From Streptomyces sp. CB01635 (GTDB lineage: Bacteria; Actinomycetota; Actinomycetes; Streptomycetales; Streptomycetaceae): a DNA stretch of 64,000 nt. Below the pieces are notes generated by a model. That model did not search any database and was not told the origin of the DNA. It saw only the letters and a list, made by a program, of their open reading frames with translations. Shown in pieces: positions 20,170 to 29,041 of this stretch (the stretch's first letter is position 1; every line of letters starts with the position of its first letter). Location: assembly GCF_002803065.1 (NCBI RefSeq), contig NZ_NNBL01000003.1, positions 1 through 64,000 of the forward strand, in the 5' to 3' direction. Position numbers and translations under genes: made by a program.

Positions 20170-22140
20170 CTACACCTCGATGTGCGAGCCCATGATGACC
20201 GTGCGGTCGCGGGGCAGGCTGAAGTACTCGGCGGCGTCGGACGTGATGTAGGAGGTGGCGATGAACAGCCGCTTGCGCCAGGGCGCCATCGTCGGTGCCT
20301 TCCCGCGCCGGAGCTCGATCTTCGACAGGAAGTAGGACGCCTGGTCGAGCTGCAACGGCCCTTCGGTTTCGGCCGGGTCGAGCGTGGCCAGCAGACCGGG
20401 CACGTCCGGTGTCTCCATGTAGCCGAACCGGGCGGTGACGTGGACGATCCCGTCGTCGGCGTAGCCGAGGTCGTCCACGACGATCCGCTGGTCGGCTGGG
20501 ACACGGGGCACCGGCTCTGTCTGCAGGGCGAGGATCACGACCTGCTCGTGCCGGACATGGTTGTGCACGACGTTGGCACGCATGGCCAGCGGCGTGGTCT
20601 CCTTGCCCCGGTTCAGGAAGACGGCCGTGCCGGGGACCTGGAGCGTGGAAGCCTTGCCGCTGCGGAGGTCGTCGACGAACTCGGGCAACGGCCCCTCGGC
20701 GCGAGCTCGTTCCGCGGTGACCAGCTCGCGGCCCCGCTGCCAGGTCGTCATGACGGTGAACGCCGTGAGGCCGATCAGCAGCGGCAGCCACGCGCCGTGG
20801 ACGAGCTTGGTCATGTTGGCAGCCACGAACAGCAGGTCCACGAAGAGGAGCACGCCCGCGCCGATGCCGAGCAGCCACCGGGGCGTGCCCCACTTGGCGC
20901 GGGCGACGTAGAAGAACAGCAAGGTGGTGATGGTGATGGTGCCGGTGACCGCCATGCCGAACGCGTACGCCAGCGCCGCGGAGCTGCGGAAGGCGAAGAC
21001 CAGGGTGAGGACCGAGACCATGAGCAGCCAGTTGATCCAGGGGACGTAGATCTGACCGATGGTGGATTCGGAGGTGTGCGCGATGCGCAGCCTCGGCAGG
21101 TAGCCCAGCTGGGCCGCCTGGGAGGCGACCGAGTACGCGCCGGTGATCACTGCCTGGGAGGCGATCACGGTCGCCGCCGTCGCCAGTAGGACCATCGGCC
21201 AGCGTCCCCAGCCGGGCACGAGCAGGAAGAAGGGGCTGCTGATGTTGTCCGGATCGTCGAGGATCAGCGCGCCCTGGCCCAGGTAGCTCAGGACGCAGGC
21301 GGGCAGTACGAGGAACAGCCAGCCTCGGGTGATCGCCCGGCGGCCGAAGTGACCCATGTCGGCGTAGAGCGCCTCGGCGCCGGTGACCGAGAGCACGATC
21401 GCCGCCAGGGCGAAGAAGGCCGTACCCCAGTGGCCGAACAGGAAGCCCAACGCGTACGTCGGCGACAGGGCCTTGAGGATGTCCGGGTGGTCGGTGATGC
21501 CGGCGACGCCGCACGCGCCGATGGCCACGAACCAGGCGATCATGACCGGCCCGAACACCCGGCCCACGGCGGCGGTTCCCCTGCGCTGCACCAGGAACAG
21601 GATGACGATGATCACCGCGGTGATGGGTACGACCGCGTCCTCCAGGGACGGCTCGACGACCTTGAGTCCTTCGACCGCGGACAGTACCGAGATCGCCGGG
21701 GTGATCATGCTGTCGCCGAAGAAGAGCGACGCGCCGAAGATGCCGAGCGCGGCCAGGACGACGGCGGCCCGGCGCCCGTGCTGTGAACTCAACCGTCGCA
21801 GCAGGGTGATGAGCGCCATGATGCCGCCCTCGCCGTCGTTGTCGGCGCGCATCGCGAGCAGCACGTAGGTGACCGTGACGATGATCATCACCGACCAGAA
21901 CACCAGTGACACCACCCCGTACACGTTCTCCGTGCTGACGGGGACGGGGTGCGGGTCGTCGGGGTTGAACACCGTTTGGAGGGTGTAGATCGGGCTGGTC
22001 CCGATGTCGCCGAAGACCACGCCGAGAGCGCCGATGACCACCGCGAGGCGCACCGTGTCGCGCGCGTTCGCCCGACGGGCGTCCAGTGTCCGCGATGGGG
22101 ATCCGTCATCCGAGGAGGGTTCCTGTCGGCGATCGGCCAT
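20170..22140 (-). CDS. kup: Kup/HAK potassium uptake transporter
   Basis: 656 residues. The first TM helix carries VVIGALGVVFGDIGTSPIYT, the HAK/KUP/KT signature, followed by about 12 hydrophobic segments (MIIVTVTYVLLAMRADNDGE, then FFGDSMITPAISVLSAVEGL) and a cytosolic C-terminal domain of about 200 residues. Kup imports K+ with protons. ATG at 22140 is preceded by GAGGAGGAG, a strong SD. The 580 bp upstream has no gene and probably holds its promoter. The transporter sits 4 kb before kdp remnants and 13 kb before the functional kdp operon, so this region concentrates potassium uptake genes. Confidence 0.95.
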   Translation of the reverse strand: MADRRQEPSSDDGSPSRTLDARRANARDTVRLAVVIGALGVVFGDIGTSPIYTLQTVFNPDDPHPVPVSTENVYGVVSLVFWSVMIIVTVTYVLLAMRADNDGEGGIMALITLLRRLSSQHGRRAAVVLAALGIFGASLFFGDSMITPAISVLSAVEGLKVVEPSLEDAVVPITAVIIVILFLVQRRGTAAVGRVFGPVMIAWFVAIGACGVAGITDHPDILKALSPTYALGFLFGHWGTAFFALAAIVLSVTGAEALYADMGHFGRRAITRGWLFLVLPACVLSYLGQGALILDDPDNISSPFFLLVPGWGRWPMVLLATAATVIASQAVITGAYSVASQAAQLGYLPRLRIAHTSESTIGQIYVPWINWLLMVSVLTLVFAFRSSAALAYAFGMAVTGTITITTLLFFYVARAKWGTPRWLLGIGAGVLLFVDLLFVAANMTKLVHGAWLPLLIGLTAFTVMTTWQRGRELVTAERARAEGPLPEFVDDLRSGKASTLQVPGTAVFLNRGKETTPLAMRANVVHNHVRHEQVVILALQTEPVPRVPADQRIVVDDLGYADDGIVHVTARFGYMETPDVPGLLATLDPAETEGPLQLDQASYFLSKIELRRGKAPTMAPWRKRLFIATSYITSDAAEYFSLPRDRTVIMGSHIEV

Positions 22141-22725
22141 GCTGCTCCTCCTCGTGCGGGCCGCTGAGCCGCGGACCGGGGCGTCGGGGCGGACGATACC
22201 GATCCCAGGGAGAAATCGTCGGCAGGGACGCCACTTCGTCTCGGCTACCGTCGCGGGCGCGAATCCGGGGCCGGCGGGGAGCACGTCGGCGACATGACCG
22301 CGTCGTATCTGAGGGGTGGCAGGCCGAAGTCCTCCCGATCGAGGAGGGGGTGGGGCGTGGCGCAGGTGAGGTTGGGAGGCGCCGGTCAGGGCATCGGCGC
22401 GATCACTCAATCGAGTTCAGGAGCGTCTCCGTACTCGTCGACGGACTCGGGACCCAGTGCACCGTCGCTTGTGAAGAGCTCGCGAAGTCAGCCGCTCCTC
22501 TGCGCGACACACGGAACCTTTATCCGTCTCGGGCCTGAACCGCTCGGGGGCCAGGCAGTGTCCGGCGGATCCCGAGCATGCAGCGCACAGACGGCAGCGG
22601 AGCCGGACGGAGATTGCCTGGCATCGGCATGGCCGGGCACCACCGGGTCCAGCGACAATGTGGGCATCTTCGGGCCGGGCGTCACTCGCGTTCCGGGCCT
22701 TTTGCGGTCGGAGCGGAGCGACACC
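22141..22725. other. Upstream region of kup
   Basis: About 585 bp between divergent kup and a small plus-strand gene. Several open frames overlap, but none has a recognisable domain. I looked for a c-di-AMP (ydaO-type) riboswitch, which controls potassium genes in some actinobacteria, and did not find its conserved core. Confidence 0.55.
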
Positions 22726-22923
22726 ATGACATGGGTAGTAGGAACGGGCGCGTTCCTGGGGATGCTGGCGATCGCATCGGGAATCGTCACGCTCCGGACA
22801 GGGTGGATCCTGCCCATGGCGCGCCGCCACGTCACCCGGCCCCGACTCCACCGCGCCGTTTGCGGGTGGCCCCTGGCCCTTCGGCTCGGGGTCATGTGCT
22901 TGGTCCGGCGTCTTCGCAAGTAG
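22726..22923 (+). CDS. Small predicted membrane protein
   Basis: 65 residues from ATG at 22726, 7 nt after GGAG. A hydrophobic stretch, VGTGAFLGMLAIASGIVTLR, forms one probable TM helix. A basic region (ARRHVTRPRLHRA) and a second hydrophobic stretch around PLALRLGVMCLV follow. Short proteins with LRTGWILPxARRHVTRP occur in Streptomyces without known function. Convergent with the universal stress protein gene. Confidence 0.45.
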   Translation: MTWVVGTGAFLGMLAIASGIVTLRTGWILPMARRHVTRPRLHRAVCGWPLALRLGVMCLVRRLRK

Positions 22924-23086
22924 CGGCGATTGCGGCGTGAGCTCTATGCCTTGTTGCTGCCCAGGTGGTCCGGCTGGGTGCGGGGGTGACCGTCCTCGGG
23001 CGGGGAACGCGGATGCGTTCGAGAGCCTCGATCATCTGCGGCGCGTCGCCCCACTGGCCGGGTGTGACCAGGAATGGCCATCGGTC

Positions 23087-23117
23087 GTCATCCACCTTCA
23101 CCTGCGAGGTGGATGAC
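23087..23117. terminator. 11-bp perfect inverted repeat
   Basis: GTCATCCACCT (23087-23097) pairs with AGGTGGATGAC (23107-23117) around a 9-nt loop. It lies between convergent genes, 20 bp from a second hairpin, so a bidirectional terminator is the simplest reading. Confidence 0.6.
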
Positions 23118-23134
23118 GATCAGACCGGCTCGGC

Positions 23135-23181
23135 CCTCGGAACGTCAGGGCCCGCGCGCGGACTCTGACGTTCTCCCGAGG
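23135..23181 (-). terminator. Long interrupted stem downstream of the universal stress protein
   Basis: CCTCGG plus AACGTCAG (23135-23148) pairs with CTGACGTT (23164-23171) and, after a CTC bulge, CCGAGG (23176-23181). It begins 7 bp past the stop of the minus-strand gene, as expected of a transcription terminator. Confidence 0.65.
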
Positions 23182-23187
23182 TCGCTC

Positions 23188-23754
23188 TCAGGCGTCGGGT
23201 GGTGTCGTCTCCTTGGTGAAGTGTCGGGTGTCCAGGCGCAGTCGCCACACATTGCGCAGGTGTGCTGCCGCGAGGTCGGCCTCCAGTGGGGACGGCGGGA
23301 CGGCGAGGACCGGGCAGCAGGCATGGGCGAGGCAGTACCGGCTCACCGACGGGTGCAGTGCGCGGTGGAGGTGGCCGCGGTGCCCGGCGCCGACGACCAG
23401 GAGGTCGTCCTCACCGTCGGCGGTCTCCACCAGTGCCCGGCCGGGGGTGCCGCGAGTCAGGACGGCGTGCAGGGGGACGCTGGGGCCGTCGGGCAGCACT
23501 TCGCGGATCGTCGTGACGAGCGTGGTGCGGGCGAGGTTCTCCCAGTCCCCGTCCGCGAGCGGCGCAGCCGAGGCCCGGCGAGCGTGGAGTTCGCCGCCGG
23601 GTGACTGCCACGCCAGCACCGCCCAGAGCTCGGCCTGCCGATGGTGGGCTTCGGCCGCGGCGCGGCGCAGGGCTGTGCGGCTTCCCGGTGACCCGCTCAC
23701 CCCGACCACGACACGGGCGACACGCGCGTCTGGGGCCGCGTCGGAACCGGACAT
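23188..23754 (-). CDS. Universal stress protein (UspA family)
   Basis: 188 residues, one USP domain. The N-terminus RVVVGVSGSPGSRTALRRAA is the first strand and helix. The ATP-binding-type motif appears as DLLVVGAGHRGHLHRALHPS followed by VSRYCLAHACCPVLAV, close to the GxxGx9-10GS/T consensus although Pro-Ser replaces the usual Gly-Ser. The C-terminus extends about 40 residues (HLRNVWRLRLDTRHF). ATG at 23754 is chosen over an upstream in-frame TTG. The gene has its own terminator and no operon partner. Confidence 0.85.
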   Translation of the reverse strand: MSGSDAAPDARVARVVVGVSGSPGSRTALRRAAAEAHHRQAELWAVLAWQSPGGELHARRASAAPLADGDWENLARTTLVTTIREVLPDGPSVPLHAVLTRGTPGRALVETADGEDDLLVVGAGHRGHLHRALHPSVSRYCLAHACCPVLAVPPSPLEADLAAAHLRNVWRLRLDTRHFTKETTPPDA

Positions 23755-24120
23755 TGCTTCACCGTCCGTCAACTGCCGCCGCAGGAGAGGGTCCGTCGGC
23801 GGTTCTCATCAACACCGGCACCATCACACTCCCGTGCCGGGGCCCGTGCACAGCCCCTTCGTCGCTTCTTGGCGCACCTCTGACGGCGCCGTCCCACTGT
23901 CGGAGCAGTGCCCATCACCATCGCGTCAGCATTGCCGCTGTCCGCGTCAGCAATCCGTCAGGACGGCTCCGGGGGCCCGGGTGGGCGGGCATGGCGTCCT
24001 CGACGAGCCCTGGTCGCCCGTCCTGTGACCAGGGACCGGTCCTTCCACGTGCAGGGCCTGGGATGTGAGGGTGAGCGATCAGGCATGGGTGTGGTGGAGC
24101 GACTTGTGCGCGGGGCGGCC
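23755..24120. other. Intergenic region between two minus-strand genes
   Basis: About 365 bp containing the promoter region of the universal stress protein gene and the downstream region of the acetyltransferase. No coding frame with recognisable content was found. Confidence 0.55.
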
Positions 24121-24891
24121 TCATGCAGCGATACGGCTGCGTCGTGCTGGGCTCCCGACCGTGTAGTGCACGTACTCGCGTACCAGCCGGAAGCCGGCTG
24201 TCCAGGCCAACAGGCGGCTGGCGCGGTTGAGGACGGAGCAGTTCCAGCTGGGTGTGTGGCCGCGTGCGGTGATGTCCGGGACGAGGGCGGTGACGCAGGC
24301 CAGGGCGAGGCGGTGGCGACGATGGTCGGGGGTCGTGAAGACGGCTACGTCCTCGTAGCGGGTGCCGCGGAAGTACGTGCAGGCGATGGCCAGTACCTGT
24401 CCGTCGCGGTCCACGGCCCCCCAGCCGTGACCGGAGGCGGCGAGTCCGGCTGCCCCGCCCCAGCTGGCGTGGATCCAGGCCGCATCGGGGCCGAGGGCGT
24501 GCAGGGCGTCGGTGTCTGCGGGTTCCAGGTGACGCACGGTCACGCCGCGCGGAGTCGGGCAGGGCTGGGGCTCGGCCTGCAGGGTCCACATCATGCGTTC
24601 CCACGGGGTGAGGCGGTCGAAGGCCGCGCCGAGGGCGGGCAGGAAGCGGGCGGGCGCGTCGATGCGGCTGCCTGCCAGGGGCGCCAGGTCCTCTGGTGTG
24701 TCCGGGAAGCCGCGCAGCAGGACGTGGTCGGCGCAGGAGACGGCGATGATGCGCGGCTGATCCGCCCGGTCCGCCCACCAGCGGCCGACGCCCGTGGTGA
24801 GAGCATGCTCGCCGATGGTGGCCGGCCCTGGGGCTCCGGCGGGGAACCAGCGGGTGAGTGGGGGAAGTTGACGGGGTTCGAGCTCGATCAT
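24121..24891 (-). CDS. GNAT-family N-acetyltransferase
   Basis: 256 residues. The N-terminal 110 residues are a variable domain (LPPLTRWFPAGAPGPATIGE). The C-terminal half is a GNAT fold: GVTVRHLEPADTDALHALGP, then AWIHASWGGAAGLAASGHGW, the acetyl-CoA-binding strand and loop around EDVAVFTTPDHRRHRLALAC, and a terminal NRASRLLAWTAGFRLVREY. The acetyl-CoA motif (normally RxxGxG/A) is replaced by DHRRHRLA, which is common in the FR47-like subgroup. Substrate unknown. Confidence 0.8.
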   Translation of the reverse strand: MIELEPRQLPPLTRWFPAGAPGPATIGEHALTTGVGRWWADRADQPRIIAVSCADHVLLRGFPDTPEDLAPLAGSRIDAPARFLPALGAAFDRLTPWERMMWTLQAEPQPCPTPRGVTVRHLEPADTDALHALGPDAAWIHASWGGAAGLAASGHGWGAVDRDGQVLAIACTYFRGTRYEDVAVFTTPDHRRHRLALACVTALVPDITARGHTPSWNCSVLNRASRLLAWTAGFRLVREYVHYTVGSPARRSRIAA

Positions 24892-24986
24892 CGATGCCTC
24901 CGTGGGCTTGGAAAGGGGGAGAGGCGGGCGGGGGAAGCGCGGCCCGTGCGGCCGGTCTCGTCACCGCGCCCGCCCCTCCGATCGGG

Positions 24987-25064
24987 TCAGCGCTGGCCGG
25001 CCTTGCGGCCGTGGTTCGCCTTGTTCCTGCGGCGGGCTCTCTTCTTGCGGGATCGCTTCGACAT
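24987..25064 (-). CDS. 25-residue Arg/Lys-rich peptide
   Basis: An ATG at 25064 opens MSKRSRKKRARRRNKANHGR and ends after AGQR. GGAG lies about 9 nt upstream. Fifteen of 25 residues are basic. Short proteins with this SKRxRKKRxRRxNxANHG pattern recur in Streptomyces and resemble small ribosome-associated proteins, though I cannot name it. It lies between the acetyltransferase and the SDR gene on the same strand. Confidence 0.5.
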   Translation of the reverse strand: MSKRSRKKRARRRNKANHGRKAGQR

Positions 25065-25095
25065 CGGCGTCAACTCCGTTTGAAGGAAGAGAAGT

Positions 25096-25905
25096 TCAAG
25101 CGGTGCGGCCGACGAGGAGGTCGGCCAGTTTGTTGAGGCGCTTGACCGTGCGGTCCTCGGTGGCGGCGGGCGCAGGGTCGACGTGCTCGGCGCGGTCGTA
25201 GTAGGCGCCGTTGACGATCTCGACCGACGGGTCACAGAGGCGGACCACGTGCGCGGCACCCTCGGTGGGCGTGACGCCGTCGTGGGCGTAGAGGGGGAGC
25301 AGCGCGGTGTCGCACACACCCGGGTGGACGGACACCGCGGTGACGCGCGGATCCGCCGCGAAGACCGTCAGGGCCAGCTGCGACTGGGCGTACGCGGCGA
25401 GCCGGGAGTAGCGGCGGGCGCGGTTGGGGTCGCTCCACTGGATGGAGCCGGTGCGGTGCAGGGAGGAGGAGACGTTCACGACACGGCCGCCCGGATTGCT
25501 GGTGAGTGCCGGTTCCAGCAGGCAGGTCAGCAGGTAGTGGGCGAGGAAGTTGACCTGGAAGGCGATCTCGTTGCCGTCCGCAGTGATGGTGTGCCGCTCG
25601 GGCGCCGCCATACCCGCGTTGTTCACCAGGACGTCCAGGTGAGGGTGCTCGGCGACGACACGGGCCGCCATGGTCTCGACCTCGTCCAGGCGCGTGAAGT
25701 CGGCACCCACGGTGCAGAGCCGGCCCGCGTCGATGCCGGCCGTCGCGACGAGGCGGTCGGCGACGGCACGCGCTTCCTCGGCGGTCCGGCCGTGCAACAG
25801 CACGGTGGCGCCGCGTTCGGCGAGATGCCGGGCGGTCTCCAGACCGATGCCGGAAGTGGCGCCCGTGACAAGGACGGTACGGGACGAAAGGGTGGTGTCA
25901 GACAT
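25096..25905 (-). CDS. Short-chain dehydrogenase/reductase family protein
   Basis: 269 residues of classical SDR fold: TGATSGIG at residues 15-22 binds NAD(P), DVLVNNAGM is intact, and VNVSSSLHRTG supplies the catalytic Ser. The active-site YxxxK reads YAQSQ, so the catalytic Lys is replaced by Gln. Retinol/WW-domain-oxidoreductase-like SDRs resemble this sequence (FQVNFLAHYLLTCLLEPAL). Loss of Lys suggests altered catalysis or a binding role. The alternative is sequencing error at one base (AAG to CAG). Confidence 0.88.
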   Translation of the reverse strand: MSDTTLSSRTVLVTGATSGIGLETARHLAERGATVLLHGRTAEEARAVADRLVATAGIDAGRLCTVGADFTRLDEVETMAARVVAEHPHLDVLVNNAGMAAPERHTITADGNEIAFQVNFLAHYLLTCLLEPALTSNPGGRVVNVSSSLHRTGSIQWSDPNRARRYSRLAAYAQSQLALTVFAADPRVTAVSVHPGVCDTALLPLYAHDGVTPTEGAAHVVRLCDPSVEIVNGAYYDRAEHVDPAPAATEDRTVKRLNKLADLLVGRTA

Positions 25906-26223
25906 GGTCCATCCGGGGATACGAGTACGGCTTCGCGTACGGCTCAGGTCCGCGTACGGCAGGTGCGTACGGGCATGGAAAGGGGCGCCGGACGTGGGTC
26001 ACGGCGCCCCTGGGGCAGCGGAAAGCGCGTCAGCGGACGACGGACGCGGGCGTTTCCGCACAGCGGGGCACACGACGGGACGCCCGATGAGGCGGCCGGT
26101 CGATGAGGAGCCACTCGCTGTTCATGGTGTCCATGGAACCCGCGGGAGCCGCCCCGTACAAGCTCAAGCCCCGCTCCCTTACGCGCTTCTGACGTGCCCG
26201 GACGCCTTCTTGACGCGGGCTGT

Positions 26224-26697
26224 TCACCCGAGCCCGGGCACGCCGGAAATCAGCAGGTCGATGAGCTTGATGCCGATGAAGGGCAGGACAAGGCCGCCGG
26301 GGCCGTTGGCGCAGGCGCAGCGCGACCGTGTCCGTACGTGCCTTGCGCAGCGATTCCGCCTGCGCCTTGCCGCGGCCCTCGGCGACGGCCTCCGCGAGGT
26401 TCGCGAAGATCACCGTCAACCACAGCCAGGCGCTGATGACCCAGGTGAAGACGGCGGGGTGGAGGACCGCGGAGAGGGTGGTGAGGACGGCTCCGACGGA
26501 GACGACGAACAGCACCGGGTTCTTGACCAGGACTCGCGGGTGCAGCTTTCGCAGCGCCTCGGGGAAGGAGCGCGCGAGCTGGGCGGGTTCGAACAGCCCG
26601 CTCGGCGTACGACGGCCCGGACCTCTCTTGGCCCCTGGTTCGGGTCCGCGCTGAGGAGGGGACGGCGGGGCCTGCTGGGGAGGGGCGGAAAACATGG
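26224..26697 (-). pseudogene. kdpB: kdpB remnant: both ends kept, core deleted
   Basis: From ATG at 26697 about 115 codons match the KdpB N-terminus ([57 protein letters not shown]). Near 26310 this joins, in a different frame, to GLVLPFIGIKLIDLLISGVP ending at TGA 26224-26226, which matches the KdpB C-terminus. About 550 codons, including the phosphorylated Asp and ATP-binding domain, are gone. The complete kdpB lies 9 kb downstream on the other strand, so this is the wreck of a second kdp locus. Confidence 0.88.
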
Positions 26698-26787
26698 GAA
26701 CCCTCATGCCTCGGTGGGGAACCGCGCCCGCGCGCAGGGTGGCGCGCCGGGGACCGGTCGGGCTGACAAACGTGTGGCGGCCGCCGG

Positions 26788-26821
26788 GCCCTGTGGTGCC
26801 GGGGCCCCGGCACCACAGGGC
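26788..26821. repeat. 34-bp perfect palindrome
   Basis: GCCCTGTGGTGCCGGGG (26788-26804) is followed at once by its exact reverse complement (26805-26821), with no loop. It sits about 90 bp upstream of the start of the kdpB remnant. As DNA it could be an operator; as RNA it would fold into a very stable hairpin. Confidence 0.85.
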
Positions 26822-27059
26822 TGCGCACGGACGTCGGCGACGGGATTGGGAGACGCCGTCCGCGTGTTCGGCTGCCCATGAGGTGCCCTGACCGGAAGCG
26901 TCCGATGGGAACTCTCGGTGGAGAGCCGTCGTATCACTGACGCCCGCGGGCTTCACCGGCGGCCGACGGGAAATCTAGCCCCGCCGGATGCCCGAAGTGC
27001 GCAGTCCGGCACGGAATTTGCGCCTCTCTTACGACCCGCCGAACGGCAGCATCAAGCCT
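26822..27059. other. Divergent region between the kdpB remnant and the 27186 gene
   Basis: No credible coding frame. Several GTC/CCG-rich half-sites occur, but no clear promoter hexamers can be fixed. Confidence 0.5.
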
Positions 27060-27100
27060 GCGTCAAGGTCACCTGAGAAAGCGTCAGGAGGGCGTCAATG
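27060..27100 (+). promoter_or_regulatory. Three GCGTCA motifs upstream of a membrane protein gene
   Basis: GCGTCAAGG (27060), GCGTCAGGAGG (27081) and GCGTCAATG (27092) lie as direct repeats. Similar GTCAA elements occur before kdpD-1 and kdpF, so a shared regulator such as KdpE is possible. Confidence 0.35.
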
Positions 27101-27185
27101 AACCACGTCCGCGGCCGATTAGGGTCGCAGACTGAGCGGCGCGGGGGACACGGGCGACCGTCCGTGGCGTGACGTTGGAGGGCTC

Positions 27186-28751
27186 GTGACCATCACGGCC
27201 GGTACCACGCGCAGTTCTGAGGTCGAGGCCGAGACTGTCGCGGAGCCACAGCACGGACCGGTCGCCCCGCCCGGGGGCGGGCACGGTCCGCGGCCACGAG
27301 GGGGGTCGCGACCGGGCCCTCACCTCCGTCGCGAGGCCGTGGACGCGTGGGCCGCTCTGCGCCGCCGCTTCTGGGCCACCCTGCCCGCGCGGCTGCGCCT
27401 CCTGCACGTGTCCACGGTCTCGCTGACCGCCGCCCTCGCGCTGCTGCTTCTGCTGGCCGGGCTCGCCGCTTCCGGCACCTGGGACGCGGTCGCCGACCGG
27501 GACTCGCCGCGCACCACCAGTGCCGCCGACCTCAACCTCGCCCTCAACGACATGGACGCGCAGGCCGCGAACATCCTGCTGTCCAGCGGCGACGCGGGCA
27601 AGGGGCGTCTGAGGACGCCGTACGGGAAGGCGGTCGGCTTCTACGGCGACGCCCGCACCGCCATCGGCCACGACCTCCGCACCCTCGCCGTCGCCGCCCA
27701 AGGTGACCGCACCGACGAGCGCACCGTCGAATCCCTCACCGACCACTTCGCCGAGTACCAGGAGCTGGTGGGGCGCGCTCTCGAGAACGACGGGCGCACC
27801 GGCGGCAAGGCGTCGGCCCTCGCCGACTACCGGGATGCGACGGATCTGCTCCAGCGTAAACTCCTGCCGGAATCAAGCGAGTTGGTGGCCTCCAATAATC
27901 GGGCATTCAACACGCAGTACGCGCAGGCCCGTTCGGCGCTTTCCGTGCAACTCGCCGCTGTCATCGTGCTCGGCGTACTGCTCCTTGCCGTGCTCGCCGT
28001 ACTGCAGTGGTATGCGGCGCGCCGTTTCCACCGGATCCTCAACCCCGGCGTCCTGGCCGGCACCGTCTGCGTCCTGCTCGCCACCCTCCTCGGTGCTCAG
28101 GCGCTCTCCGAGACGGCCGAGCAACTGCGGGGCGCCCGCCGGGACGCGTTCGACTCCGTCGTCGCGCTCTCCCGCGCCCGCGCGATCGCGTACGACGCGA
28201 ACGCCGACGAGAGCCGCTACCTCCTCGATCAGGAGCGTCGCGGCCAGTACGAGCGAGCGTTCGTGGCGAATTCGCGGAAGTTGTACGGCGTCCGGGGCGC
28301 GACCCTCGCCACGTATGACGACGAACTCGCCACGACCTGGCAGGCGTACCGCTCCGACCACGAAGACCTGCGCTTCACCGGCGAGTTCCGGCGCGAACTC
28401 GACAACATCACCTTCCCGGGCGAGCGGGCAGCGGCAGAGAAGGCGGTCGAGACATACGCCGTCTACCAGCGCGACGACCGCAAGATCCGTGCTCTGGTCG
28501 CGCAGGGCAAGGAACGCGAGGCCGTCGCGTTCGGGATCAGCTGGCAGCCCGGCATGTCCAACGCGCACTTCGGGGCGTGGATGGCCGCGCTCGACAAAGT
28601 GACCGACATCAACCGCCGCCACTTCACTGCCTCGGTACGGGCGGGCCGATCCGCGGTGGGCGGATTGCTGCCCTGGGCCCTTGGGGCGCTTCTCGCGGCG
28701 GTCGCACTCACCGCCCTCGGGCTGCGGCCGCGGTACGCGGAGTTCCGCTGA
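27186..28751 (+). CDS. Predicted two- to four-TM membrane protein with extracytoplasmic helical domains
   Basis: 521 residues, GTG start at 27186 behind GGAG. The first 60 residues are hydrophilic. A TM segment lies at about 76-97 (VSLTAALALLLLLAGLAASG), followed by about 150 residues of helical, charged sequence. Two TM segments follow (VQLAAVIVLGVLLLAVLAVL and GVLAGTVCVLLATLLGAQAL), then a second helical region of about 180 residues and a last TM (LLPWALGALLAAVALTALGL). The layout resembles two tandem four-helix-bundle sensor halves without kinase output. Related proteins in Streptomyces are annotated only as secreted or membrane proteins. Function unknown. Confidence 0.75.
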   Translation: MTITAGTTRSSEVEAETVAEPQHGPVAPPGGGHGPRPRGGSRPGPHLRREAVDAWAALRRRFWATLPARLRLLHVSTVSLTAALALLLLLAGLAASGTWDAVADRDSPRTTSAADLNLALNDMDAQAANILLSSGDAGKGRLRTPYGKAVGFYGDARTAIGHDLRTLAVAAQGDRTDERTVESLTDHFAEYQELVGRALENDGRTGGKASALADYRDATDLLQRKLLPESSELVASNNRAFNTQYAQARSALSVQLAAVIVLGVLLLAVLAVLQWYAARRFHRILNPGVLAGTVCVLLATLLGAQALSETAEQLRGARRDAFDSVVALSRARAIAYDANADESRYLLDQERRGQYERAFVANSRKLYGVRGATLATYDDELATTWQAYRSDHEDLRFTGEFRRELDNITFPGERAAAEKAVETYAVYQRDDRKIRALVAQGKEREAVAFGISWQPGMSNAHFGAWMAALDKVTDINRRHFTASVRAGRSAVGGLLPWALGALLAAVALTALGLRPRYAEFR

Positions 28752-28896
28752 CGTGAGGGGCACGTGGCCGGCGGGTGGAGCTCGGCGGTCTCTGCGCTTC
28801 GTACGCCGTCCCCGTTGGTCCTGAGATGGGGAGCATGTGGCCTTCTGCCGACCGGAGGCCCCGGTGCGCCTCTTTCACCCTGGCGGACCAGATCTC

Positions 28897-28948
28897 GTCA
28901 ATGTGGTGTCAATGTCCATGTGAACGGCGCCAAGGATCCGTCAAGGGG
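28897..28948 (+). promoter_or_regulatory. GTCAATGT direct repeats upstream of kdpD-1
   Basis: GTCAATGT occurs at 28897-28904 and 28908-28915, 11 bp apart, with GTCAAGG at 28940. One-turn spacing is typical of response-regulator half-sites of the OmpR/KdpE family. They lie about 100-145 bp before the kdpD-1 start. Confidence 0.4.
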
Positions 28949-29041
28949 CGCGCCGATGCCCTTGCACAAGCGCTTCGGTAGAGGGAAGTAACCCTTCCTC
29001 CGGGAGAGTTGATCGTCAGTGAGCGGAGCGCATCGGCTGCG

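Noticed and set aside
22141..22725. Possible c-di-AMP riboswitch before kup
   Set aside because: The conserved ydaO-type core was not found on either strand, so I did not annotate it.
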